DNA from: Polytrichum commune
Lineage: Eukaryota > Streptophyta > Polytrichopsida > Polytrichales > Polytrichaceae
Assembly: GCA_950295325.1 (NCBI GenBank)
Contig: OX485804.1
Location: forward strand, 31,250,001-31,310,000
Length of the DNA: 60,000 nucleotides
Reading direction: 5' to 3'
Each line of letters begins with the position of its first letter. Position 1 is the first letter of the stretch. The notes under the pieces were generated by a model that did not search any database, had not been told where the DNA came from, and saw nothing but the letters and a program-made list of their open reading frames with translations. This document shows positions 23,226 to 34,700 of this stretch, piece after piece. Position numbers and translations under genes: made by a program.

Positions 23226-26200
23226 TTCACGTTTATTGTATAGATGACCTGAACATTCCCTTCACGCGCAAGTTGATGCAATCCTTCTAAGGCGACTCCA
23301 AGATTTTGAGAGAAGGCTGGAAATGGATCACCTGGGGAGTCTCGATTTCAGTGCTTGTACCAGGAGATGGTGTTTCAATTCGTCTATGGCAATAAGACAG
23401 GATGGTGATAACTAACGCAACTGAAGTTTCCTTGTTAGGTGTAGATATTCTCGGTGATCACTAAGGTAGAACATATTGGGTCAGTTGGTCAGCTACTGCC
23501 GTCTTTGTTAAGACATCGATTTACATTGAACGATGCATATTGGACTCCGAATGTGGATTCATCTTGGTGTAATGGTGATACATTCGTGGGATACTCCGAA
23601 CACATGAATAGACAAGGCATACCCCTTCAATGACTCTGAACATGGCAGTCTTCTGGTTGCTTACATCTTGTTTGCTTGCTTCCTAATTTTGCTTGTTACA
23701 ATTATGATCGACATGCTTTCTGCATACCGATGGAGATGAAGAACTGTTGCTCAAATTTCGGAGATTCCATTTCTGGAGTTACGCTGTTTGACGCTAATCC
23801 AGTCCAACAGAGGCACATATTACATGGCCGCAGTGTGCAAAACCTCTTCATAGCAGAATCATGCAGAATGTACAAACCCACTAAGAGCATTAACAGGCCA
23901 GTGATCACGTGAGAGGAGATTCTGTCTCATGAAAGTCAAATTCAGAATATACATAAATACCTCAATTGCTGTGAAACATCGTGGACTGCCTTTTTGAATG
24001 GGCTGCTTGTTGGCATTGTTCTCAACGTTCATGAAATGGTGTTGTAGTTCCGGATATGGTTTGTTGCGAATTCTATTAACCGTGGAGGGAGAATTAAGAT
24101 TCCTAAAAGCCGAGCACCGTTGGTAAGAACAGACTATTGACGTTGATTCACGTCGCATGCGCCATTGATCTCATCACACTGACTGGGAAGCTGTTTGGAG
24201 GAATTGGGCATGCTTAATCACAAGAAATTGTGATTGTGAATAAAACCAAAGAAAATATGCGAAAGACGCGTACATTCATCGCCTCAGCTTCAAGCGCATC
24301 ACACTCCCTAAAATCTCACTGGTATAGTATATATTCTTGTCAAACTCCGTGGTCGACATTTACGCGCGTAGAAAGCATGTCTTTGTGACGGAAATGTGTT
24401 GCTCTTCCCATAATGCTGTGACGTCTACCATTTTCTGGCCCAACCTTGTGACGGAAATTTCAACGTCTAATTATACAGTGACAAGTACTTGTCACTCATT
24501 AGCATCTGAGAAATTTCTGTAACAGGTACCTGTAACGGGTTACCGCAGAATGTGCCGACTACCAACGACGTCACTGCATCTTCACCTATACGGTAAGCCC
24601 GCTTCTGCAAAACTTACTTCGTCTACCCACACAGCAGATTGGTTGTGAAGCTAGGTGCAGCAGGATGATGTTGTGGATAATTGTCTGAAGCAGCCTAAGA
24701 TTGTGAACAGCTTGCGGTCGCTACGCCTTGCTTTGAAGGCCAAGACAAAGCAGATACAAGAGAAGCAAGTGTCGCAGATGCTAAGGAGCAAGGCTTTGGT
24801 TGCAGATGAGGTCGATCGATGACTGAAACACGTGGAAATAATCCCACATGAACTTGTACGTATGAGAGCTATTGTTACCTGCGAAGTGGCAGGATTAATC
24901 TAATTAACGACTGATGGTATGCTTTCCATGTGTGACCTTAATTACACATTCCGTCTACGCAAGCGATCATCGATCGCGGCAATATTTGAGATTTGTGTAT
25001 GTGGACGGCCTTGACAGACAAGGAAGCTGTAGGCGTGAAGAAGCTTCTCTTGTACTCTCCTTGTATGCTCGGCATGTCTCTAGGTCGTGGGTATGAAATG
25101 GAGAAATGCAGGTCCACAATAAGGTGGATGGTGCTAACATAAGGGCCGCTTCACACACAAGGTTGAATGCCCATGACCATGGCAATGTAAGAGCTCTCAT
25201 TGGTTGAAAAGGCGGAGACCGTCCAAGTTCACTTCACACTAGGAGGTGAAGGCCTAAATACCCACATAAAAGCTCATGGATGAAAAGTCTACATGAAGTC
25301 CTACATGGCAGGTTGTGAATTTGGGTGCATGGTATGCCGGCATACCATGGTAGTGAAACAACTGTCAATGGTTGGAAGGGTCATTTTAATATATTTTTTC
25401 CAACAATAACTTTTACATGATAGACTACTTAAAAAGAGACAGATGGTCGTTCCTTCCAATGACCCAAAAATCGAAGTGTTTGGAATTCGTTGTATGTGTG
25501 ATTGAAGTAGACTTTGATTGAATTTTTTGATTGAATTTTTTTTCTTCAATGACATGAGATCTACAAGATGGAAATGATTCCAAAATCCAACAATGGAGCC
25601 AAAATTCTCCTTGGATGCCACAAAATCAATAAGAATTCAGGTTATGCGGACCTTCGTTAGGAAGTAGGAATTTCAATGCTTTTCAATTGTTCAATGATGA
25701 AGATGTAGAAGTGATTCGAATATAAATGCCACAAAATGTGAGGGTAGTAAAAATATGAGCATGAGAAGAAAACAAAAGATACTACAAGGAGTAAAAACGA
25801 TATCAAGAAGAAGAAGAGAGGTAGATAGGAGCTTCGAAATCAAAAGAAACACCAAAGAAGAAAACAAAAATAAATGAAGTGAAATTCAAATATTCGGAAG
25901 GTGAAGAAGAGGCCCTATTAAATAGCAAGATTATGTAATTGAAACCCTCATAGCCATACGTGGTTAGATAGAAGGTGAATTCGTAAAATCTGCAAGAAAT
26001 AAGATATGAACTAGTGAATTAGGATCATTGATGTTGATTAAAAAAAATACAAAATGTGAGATATAAATTGGACATTTTTAAAGGCCTAGCCACTCCATCG
26101 CCATATCCCCAAATTGAGGATTTGATATTTCGTTGTAATTGGGAATCGAACTTGCGACCTCTTAATTATGGACAAACATCTTAAGAATTGTTTTAGACCA

Positions 26201-26393
26201 CAACATTCATTTTGTAAAGTTGATACATTACGTATTCTATGTATCATCCCTATTGTCAAGCAAATCGAATATTTTCATCCGGAAATGTAATGCCTCTAAT
26301 GACATTACCATTATGTTGTAATTCTATGCTATATGATTGTGGATAGTCTGCTTCCTTGCAATGGTTGTAACATGATAGCCTACCAAAATACCA
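23226..26393. other. Intergenic DNA, no firm gene
   Basis: Composition is mixed. A 53-codon open segment at 24661-24822 looks coding-like (see findings) but has no partner exons I can support. At about 25142 there is a sequence TAA-GGGCCGCTTCACAC resembling one end of the PIF/Harbinger-like element at 49 kb, without a visible mate. A minus-strand frame at 25301-25621 has no recognised domain. Confidence 0.4.
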
Positions 26394-26767
26394 AGTAAGG
26401 GTAACCAACTAGTTATTTAGTAAGTAGAGTAAGGGTGACCAACTAGTTATTTAGTAAGTAGAGGAAGGGTAACCAACTAGTCATTTAGTAAGTAGAGTAA
26501 GGCTAACCAACTAGTTATTTAGTAAGTAGAGTAAGGGTAACCAACTAGTCATTTAGTAAGTAGAGTAAGGCTAACCAACTAGTTATTTAGTAAGTAGAGT
26601 AAGGGTAACCAACTAGTTATTTAGTAAGTAGAGTAAGGGTAACCAACTAGTCATTTAGTAAGTAGAGTAAGGGTAACCAACTAGTCATTTAGTAAGTAGA
26701 GTAAGGCTAACCAACTAGTTATTTAGTACGTAGAGTAAGGGTAACCAACTAGTTATATAATAAGTAG
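26394..26767 (+). repeat. 34-bp tandem satellite, 11 units
   Basis: The unit is AGTAAGGGTAACCAACTAGT followed by TATTTAGTAAGTAG, 34 bp, repeated head to tail without spacers. Units vary at a few positions: GGGTAACC or GGCTAACC, and GTTATTT or GTCATTT. GGCTAACC units follow GTCATTT units, which suggests part of the array grew by duplication of 68-bp dimers. The first and last units carry private changes. Confidence 0.9.
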
Positions 26768-28461
26768 GCCTAGCCACTGGGCCCGCCTAGCCAATAGGCC
26801 CGACACCACCCTAAATCTGGCCTCCCCAAAAATGACATGAGGCCCACGGCCCCACCCCGCCTTGGTGGCAAGCACCACCCCCGCCCCCCACCCCACCGCC
26901 ACCTAGGATCATTGAGGCCCTTGGATGGGCCTTGGTGGATCAACGGTCCGGATGCACCATGAAGAATCTCATATATAGCGCCTCAGTGACACGGCAACCG
27001 AACCGGCAAAAATGTGTGAATCTAGCCAAAAAGGTGTGGAAATATCAATCCCCTATACATACATACATACATACACATACATACATACATACATACATAT
27101 ATACATATATAATTTCGTCTTGAAGTTTTACTCAACATTTTGGTGGAAGGCTCCAAGAAGACTTAGGGGAAGACCCATAATATTTGGCCCACATTAATCC
27201 CACCTTGACTAGACAAATGATGTGGCTGACCGTTTATTTATCTCCACATTAATTTTCCGCCCACACTGATAGGACTATATAATGTACTTGGGAGGAGACG
27301 GATGAAAGATGGAATACACGAATGAAAAATGCATTATGAATCCGCATTGTCAATTATATTTTTGTTTATGCATGAGATTTCTTTTTTTTCTTTTCTTTTG
27401 TTCTTCATAGTTTTATATGACGCTAGGGGCCTGTAGAAATGGGTCTGATATTAACAAACTTCTCAACATAGCAATCCCATACTAAATTATGAACCCTTAG
27501 ATTGCATAAACAAACTCCATCTATTGATTTGGATGAAGGCATAGATGGATGAAGATGACTTGGGTTGAAGAGCACACATCAGCAGATTGAGGAGAGGAAA
27601 GGGCAGAGGAATGTAAAGACCTAAGTAGGGTTTGGCTCCCCGACCTTGGGATTCTCTTGCCGAAGCGTGAGTCACCCAAGAGAGCAGGGACGGACGACAT
27701 ACTTACATGCAAGGGAGTACCGTTGCATCATCGCAGCTTAGCTTCGGACTTAAGTTGCTGCACACTGAAGCTACTTCGCACGCGAGGGGGTCAATACGAT
27801 AGCGTCCTGCAAGGTGTGTGGCAGAAGCCCGTAATTTGTCTGTTTCAAGTGGCAGAGCTAAACGTTGGAGTTTATGAGTCGTCTATTCGTCCCTTCGATG
27901 CTGTTCTTCCCTGTAATGTGGGGCATGTGCGTGCATTGCCTGCGTGGGGGACAAGCACCACTGTCTTACATGCTTCATATTGTCATCTTTTGATTGGTGG
28001 AAGCTTTTTAGGGTTTCCACCTGATTTGAGAGTCGATGAACTGAGCTGGTGGTGGTGGCTGTCGAATGTAAATGGAAGAATGCGTACATGTGGATGCAGG
28101 TGGTTGCTGTCGAGTGTAAATGGGAGAATGCGTACATGTGGATGCAGGTGGTGGCTGTCTCGAATGTAGATGTGAGAGTTGAAGGAAGGGGCCCTGTTCA
28201 TATGTGACATCAGGATGCGTAATTTGGGGAAAGGAAGTGAAAGTGATGCAGAGTTCATACAACTTGTGGTGCTTAGAGAAAGGGGAGGGGAGCTGTTATT
28301 GTTGGGTGAGAAAAAGCAGATTGGATCCTTGGCTGCTGCCTCAAAGCTGTGCTGAGAAAACTGAAAGCTGTGTGGAATTCCTTTGAATTTTTGCGAAACA
28401 GAGCACTGGAGCTGGCCATCTTGTAGTTCTGTCGATCTACGTCCAAAGGAAGGGCAACGAA
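26768..28461. other. Intergenic DNA and upstream region of the 306-residue gene
   Basis: This stretch holds a C-rich patch (26860-26905), an ACAT microsatellite at 27056-27108 and a more GC-balanced stretch from about 27640 on, probably the promoter and 5' leader of the next gene. The frame at 27657-28169 runs through a minisatellite and has no recognisable domain, so I do not call it a gene. Confidence 0.4.
28051..28168 (+). repeat. 48-bp minisatellite, about 2.4 units
   Basis: Units start at 28051, 28099 and 28147 with GGTGGTGGCT or GGTGGTTGCT, followed by GTCGA, TGTAAATGG and GCGTACATGTGGATGCA. Forty-eight is a multiple of three, so any frame across it stays open; this explains the repetitive peptide predicted there. 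Confidence 0.8.
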
Positions 28462-30062
28462 ATGGCAGAATCAGCGTTGGGAAACTTGGATTTCGATGAC
28501 ATGCTACGGTATGTGGAGGAGGGTCAGGCCAAACCCAGAAACCTGAAAGCTCGCCCTCCTCGCAAGCTTCATCTACCTAATCTGTGAGAATTTTCTTTTT
28601 CTATCTGTTGTCCACTAGTTGCTCAATTATTTTTCACAACTTTATTTTAGATCCTATGCCGTAGGCGCCACAGGTAGAAAGGGAAGCTAAATTCTTGCTT
28701 TGAAGTATTGCTTGAAATGGTTGCAAACAGCAGGTGCTTGCAGTACCAGTACAAACACAAAAAGCTTCGAAGGATCTTTTAATGTCGGAAGATCTTATTT
28801 GCATAGAGGGATCCAGAAATTTGTTTTCATATCTTATTGATTCTGAGTACATGTTGTCCGAATATTGAATTTTTTTGGCCTAACTTCTACCACAATAATA
28901 CTAGCCAAGAAGTCCCAAGACTTAGGTTTTTTTAATTGTTGTTGAGGAGCAGCGCAATTATACCTGTGGTTACATCAAGTATAGATGTTGCAGGCATATA
29001 GAACTAATTTAACTAGCTTTGAGATTTCCTGTAAGTCATGCTAAGCATGTATTAGCAGAGGTTTTTTTGTCAACAGGTCGTTGTAAATGCTAGTCCTCTC
29101 TTGAACGGTCTTTATGAAGTTATTTGTCATCCTATCGTTATGAGCCTCTTGAAGTTTCGGAGAACAGTCCACTGACATCTGATATATCTTCTTATCTGGA
29201 AGTCTAGGAATGTATGTAGTCCTCTTTCAAAACTCATTTTAAGCTCTTCAATTCCTCCTGCAGGGTCTCATCAATTGCTACTGGGCATGGAGGTCGAGAG
29301 TATATTGATGGAGAGGGAGGTGGAACTATTTTGGATATTGTTGGGGATGAGACTCTTAGGGCCCAGCTGCCCAAGAGACAGGGCAGGAAGCATCTTCCGA
29401 GGGACGAGTCTGACAGTGACACACAAATAGCACTGAGATTGGCACGACTTCGGCGGGATGTCCTTGAATTGCAAGAAGAGAGTGAGGAAGAGTTGCCTGA
29501 GGAGCACAAAGAAGAAGATGATGCTCTGAACCGCCTTCGGAGTTTTCGTGAGTCCCTTGGGATTCCTGCTCCAGAGCCTTTGATGCCTTGCCCCCCAAAA
29601 TCCAAGAAGAATCACAAGCGACGGCATCAAACCACTGGTAGGTATCCTCGAAAGAAGGAATTTGAAGATTCTCCAGAGTTGTCAGAAACCCAGTTACTTG
29701 AACGACTGCAACAGCTACGGGAATCTTTAATGTCTCCAGAAAGGTCAAAAGGATCTAAGCTGCAACGGGAGTCCCGAAAGAAGAGGATACGACCCCGAGC
29801 TAACAAATTTAGTGATAGGAATCCAGGTAATTATGGTGTAAGTGAGGACCTACATCCTATTGGTGTGGAACACCCCCATGCACAGGCTGCCAACAACCTA
29901 CATCTAGAAGGAGTACATCTAGGTGTGGCAAAAGAGCTACAAAACCAATGTTGGGCAATGGACCTCAACAATGTTATGCAGATGGAGTTTGGGATAGAAG
30001 GTGGACAGGTTGACCAATTTGGTGGTTCTGGCTGTGGCCATTTGGGACAATATGCACAGTAA
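28462..30062 (+). CDS. Charged 306-residue protein of unknown function
   Basis: The gene has two exons, 28462-28583 (TCT|GTGAG donor) and 29264-30062 (TCCTGCAG acceptor), joined in phase 2; the start is the first ATG of the exon. I do not recognise the family. Residues 1-40 contain an acidic patch (LDFDDMLRYVEEG) followed by a basic one (KPRNLKARPPRK). The middle (about 75-175) is strongly charged, helical and partly coiled-coil-like. It contains two similar modules in which LxRLRxxRESL or LLERLQQLRESL is followed by a Pro-Ser segment, then basic clusters (KSKKNHKRRH, RKKRIRPR). The last 80 residues are His/Gly/Asn-rich without motif. No signal or transit peptide is evident; the basic clusters could serve as nuclear localisation signals (inference). 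A GTAGG at 29638 could be a further donor, but the frame stays open across it. Confidence 0.6.
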
Positions 30063-31773
30063 GCAATTCATGTGCCTGTGCAGTGTAATATATGTGGAAC
30101 TTCCGGATTAATAGTCAAGGTTGCTCTATGCAAGGGTATGACTGGAGAGCCAGCACTGGGAAAAGCTATGCTTTAACAAAAAGAAAAATTGATTCATGGA
30201 CCTCCTATAGTGTTCGGTTGTTCTTGTTGAGGTTCCTATTTGAATATTTGTTTCTGCAATTTAAGGGAGTTAGCATGTTGCTAATGGATGTGAATACAAT
30301 TTGTTGCATGCATTGATTTGACATGTTGAGGTTGTCAATGTATTTTGGGGGCAATTAAGCCGGATACTGCTTGCATGATTTCTTTCAGGGCATTTGTGGA
30401 ACAAGAAATTCACATCCAGTTCAGTTGCTGCATATATATCTCACTTAGAATGGGACTTCTTGCAATCAGACAGAAGTCCTGACATGAATCTAAGCTGTGC
30501 AATCATAAATTGTATCAATTACATGGACATGAAACAGTATGTTTTTGTAGCTTACACTCTGTAAGCACGAATTGCTGCATTAACTTCGAATTCGGAACCT
30601 TCTGATCACTATGTTTTATCAGATGCAGGTTACCAAGGGGCTTACATATTCCACCTACAATGTATTCTTGAGATCTTGAAACATCGCAGTGACAGATTAA
30701 GAGTTGTTTCCAAATGAATCAGTGGATTGCCCATCATCAGAACAGCCTTTGTCTTCTTTCTCAAATAATTACTGCTCTATCTTGGAAGCAGTTTTAAGCA
30801 TGAATCAGTGGATTGTGCATTCAACACATCATCAAAACAGCCTTTGTCTTCTTTCTCAAATAATTACTGCTCTATCTTGGAAGCAGTTTTAAGCATTCAA
30901 AAACCCTGACGGTGATTCTACACGGTGAGTCTGCTGATCTTCCCAGATCGCTGACCGATTACTCTTACTGATTCCAGCCAGTATTAACTTTTCTCAAGAA
31001 CCAGATGATTTCTCCTGAATAACGCTTTCCTGCCTATCTACCTACGGACACACCCTTTCCATGGTCATTTAAGTTTTTCTCCAGTTTTACAGTATGGAAC
31101 AGTGTACTCCAAGTAGCATCCCGATGTTAATTAAACGAGAAGCTGATTCACATGGCAGACTGGCATAACTGACGAGAGGAACCATTTATCTTGGTGTACC
31201 GAAACATTAAACAGATGGACAGAGCGATCCTTCGTCCAAGGCCGGTCTTTTTCCACGAAGTTGATGTGACATGGCTGAGTCTGGGAGAATTAAATTGATA
31301 TCTCTAATTTTTCGGCGAACCTGGGGACCTTGCAGACGCTGGCCGATTACTTTGTGTGGGTTAACAACTGGCCGTCTCTCCGAGTCTCTCTTCGCTGCAA
31401 GTAGAGATCGAGACCGACGTACAATGTTCGCACAATCTGTTCGTGAACTATAATGCAATGGTTGCCATTCAAGGACCCCAAGGACAGTCACTCACTCCGC
31501 TGGTTATCAAGTGACCACATTGCTAATACGCCAAATTCTGGCGGGCATCCATCTTCCACTGCGAGGTAACGGGCAATCCAACTTGCTGCTAATTGTGTAG
31601 TACTGGAAGAGGGCGCGCGATTCTATTCTCCCGCACCCGGAGTGATCGAACTGTGGATCTTTATGCTCCGGGAGGCACAGAACTGCTGCTTTTGTTGTCT
31701 CAGCGGGGCCATCCACAGCGACATCGAAGTCGTTCGTTTCAATATCTTGGATTTTGCAAATCAAACCCTGGCA
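30063..31773. other. Space between two convergent genes
   Basis: This interval holds the 3' untranslated regions of the plus-strand 306-residue gene and the minus-strand coiled-coil gene. It contains one tandem duplication (30713-30897). Open frames around 31207-31860 overlap the 3' end of the coiled-coil gene or lack domains. Confidence 0.45.
30713..30897 (+). repeat. Tandem duplication of 86-97 bp
   Basis: Two nearly identical units share ATGAATCAGTGGATTG, then CATCATCA, then AACAGCCTTTGTCTTCTTTC, then AAATAATTACTGCTCTATCT, then TGGAAGCAGTTTTAAGCAT. The second has about 11 extra bases (TGCATTCAACA). The high identity implies a recent event. Confidence 0.9.
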
Positions 31774-34700
31774 CTATCCTGCCTGCCACGGCATGCTGTA
31801 AGAAAGAGAGGAATTAGAGACATAAGGTTGCCAATTACTCAGGCTGGGGGAAGAAGATGAAGGAGGTCCAGGCAACAGCTGATGACTGTACGGCGACCGC
31901 AAATTTGAGGCGGATTGGAAGGTGGGAGCCTGAAGCATGTCAATTGTCTCGAGCTGCCTTTGCAAGTCATCCTCCCATTCCGCCCTCAAGCTTTGCTGCT
32001 CTTGCATGCGTGCAAGCAGCTGCACTTTGTCCACAAAAGCCCCGGGCCTGTTCCGATCCTTAAAAGCTGTCCAGAGCTGATGTTGGAGACCATCCTCAAT
32101 CTGCTCCATCAGGCTCAACCGCGCGGAAAGGGCACTCAAGCCCTGCTGCACGGGCAGCGTGAATCCGATAGAAGGCGGGAAAGATAGAACCCGTTCCTCC
32201 ATCTCCTTCAACTGGCTCATGCAGAATTGGCGTGATTGCAACAGATTCCCCATCATCATTTCCAGTTCCATCTGCTCTGGCATCCGGGTTAATTTCTCAT
32301 GCCCCTCATGGTGGTGGCTGAAACTGGAAGGTAAGCAGGCAGCTTCGTATTCCAGGTATGAGATATTGCTGCAGACATCTGGAAAGTGGTCCTCCATGTT
32401 ATTGGTATGTCTGTCGCTATCCGCCGCGTCGTAACTTGCATCGTTGTTTGATGTAATTAAACTGCCAGAAGGCCAGCCGCCCGCATCCCATGCCTTGCAA
32501 TCTCGGCTGCTAATGGGGCGCAGCTTGTCGTGACTAAGATTGTTAAAGTGTACAGCAGCCTGTGAGCTTTCGGCAGATATCTGCAGTTTGCTTGAGGACG
32601 AGCATTTATGGAGCTGTGTACTGTCCTCGGAGTTCAGTTTCTTGCGCTGAGTTTCCTCAAGCTGAAGCAAATCGGTATCTGCCCGCTCCCTCTTCTTAGA
32701 AACACTGTCGAACGAAGCATCTTCGACCATGGCGTTCAATGACCCCGCATCTGCAGTCCCCCTGTTCAGGTGCCCATCCTCCCATAGCCGTGATTCCGCA
32801 CCTCCCGCCATTCTTCCAGCGCGCTCGATAACCTCCATGGCTTGAGACTTCTCTTCTTCCAACATCTCTTTCATACGCTGCAGATGTGCAGCCTCCTGGG
32901 CTAGAGCAGCTTGTTTCTCTGCAAACAAGAGCCTGGTCTTGTCTTGTGCAACGGTTAACTGCTTCCTTTCTTCTTCTAATGCTCCTCTCTCTCTGCTTTA
33001 TTAAATAGCTCCCCATCACAATCACAAGTGTATCAGAAATTTTTGTCAAGGCAGTGAAGGTAGGACTTGGTGAATCACAGTAACAACAATGGTACCATAT
33101 TTGGGGGCATCCTGAAATCCGTCAGGATTTCAAGTTAGGATTCGGGGTTCAAAGAATCACATGTCAAGAGCAGTAACTGTTGGAAGTTGCTGCTGACAGC
33201 TTAAAGGAAGGTGCAGAGATTTGGAGATTTACTGCACATAGTGTTGCTCCGAAGCTTTTGAGGTCTTGGATGGGATAAGTTTACCTTGTTGCTGTCTGTG
33301 CAGTTGAAGAAGCGTCTTCCACCATTTTCTTGGTGGCTTTCAGCTGGGCTGTCAAGGTCATCTTCACTTCTTGCACTGCTTCTCTAGTAACCTCCTGTCA
33401 CACGGATTGAAAATTTTGGAGTTAGATTTCTTCTTTTTCTTTTCTCGTTTTTTTTTTAAAAAAAAATTTTGTATTTTCATTAGGGCATCTTCATGAATTT
33501 TGTGGCTGGAGCTTTTGATTCCAAATGTCATCTTTGTGCTTTAAATTCCTTGCAGCCAGAGTAATGAGCTTAGATGTAAGGTTCAGGGATAGTTTACAAA
33601 ATGCACTGATCTATGAAATTGAATAAAGGTCAAATAGGGTTTTTATCCTTGTACTTGGTTACGGAGTCTGCTAAATTTCTTACCAAGTCCTGCTTCTGGG
33701 CTTGCAGGTTTTCTCGCTCCTTCAAAATTTGAGCAGCTTCTTTTTGAATGGATAACTCCATTTCTCTTAACCTGCTCTCATCCCTGTCTTCTCTCACATA
33801 GAGTTCTCTTAGCTCCTGCACCTCATTATTCTCCAAGAAGCCTCCCCTTTCACTTCTTTCATCGTTATCATGCCAGTGCAATGACTTCACCTGCAATTGA
33901 AGCATAATATCCTGCTTTGAATCAATAAATGTTCTCCTGGTCGTTGAGGTAGTTTTACTTCTTTGAGAAACATAATTTACATTCTGGTCATAATCTGTGT
34001 CATGTATTACCCTTTTCACAAAGAAATCCCTACAAGTATAGTGACATCTTTTGCCTGATGTGTATACCTGCTGTTATAACTACCGAGCAACTGCACTGAA
34101 AATAAGGATGGAACAAGAAGGTGAACTTTCTGGATGCAACAGAATTATCCTTTAACTCAATGGGACTTTTTGTTGGGAATTGGTCTCCCATGATTTTTCA
34201 TTTGTTGTTTTGCATAGAATATCAATAATTCCTTTCCACTTGTGGTGCATGCTTGGAGGTAGTGTTTGAATTTGAATGAAGAGCATCCTATTTTGGTTCA
34301 TTTGAGGGCCAAACTCATTTTAGCACCTCTATGCATGCCAAAATGAGTTTGACCCTCAATGAACCGTTACAGAATGTTTGTTCAAACCTTCACACTACCT
34401 CCCAGCATGCACCAAAAACTTACCAAACATGGAAGGTATTGTATGCGAAACAACCAACTCCCAATCCAAAGTCATGTTGAGATAGAGGATAACTATAATA
34501 AGCGTGAGTTGACCATATAGTTGGCAGGAGCCTTTGGGTCTGGAGGCCAAGCTTGCAACCTGGTTTGTAACAACACTAGTCATGCTCCTCCATTTCTGTT
34601 CTTTTTCCTTGAGGATGAGCTCTCTATGCTCTGAAGCTGTCTCTCTAGATTTCAAGCTAGCTTCTCTGTCCTCTAGACTGACCGCAAATGCGTCGGTAGC

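Noticed and set aside
26394-26767. Possible CRISPR array
   Set aside because: The 34-bp units are head to tail with no unique spacers, and the surroundings are eukaryotic.
27657-28169. 170-codon frame as a gene
   Set aside because: Its second half is the 48-bp minisatellite and the rest has no recognisable domain or splice partners.
29234-29748. Minus-strand frames over the 306-residue gene
   Set aside because: They are antisense shadows of exon 2, whose splice junction and phase fit on the plus strand.
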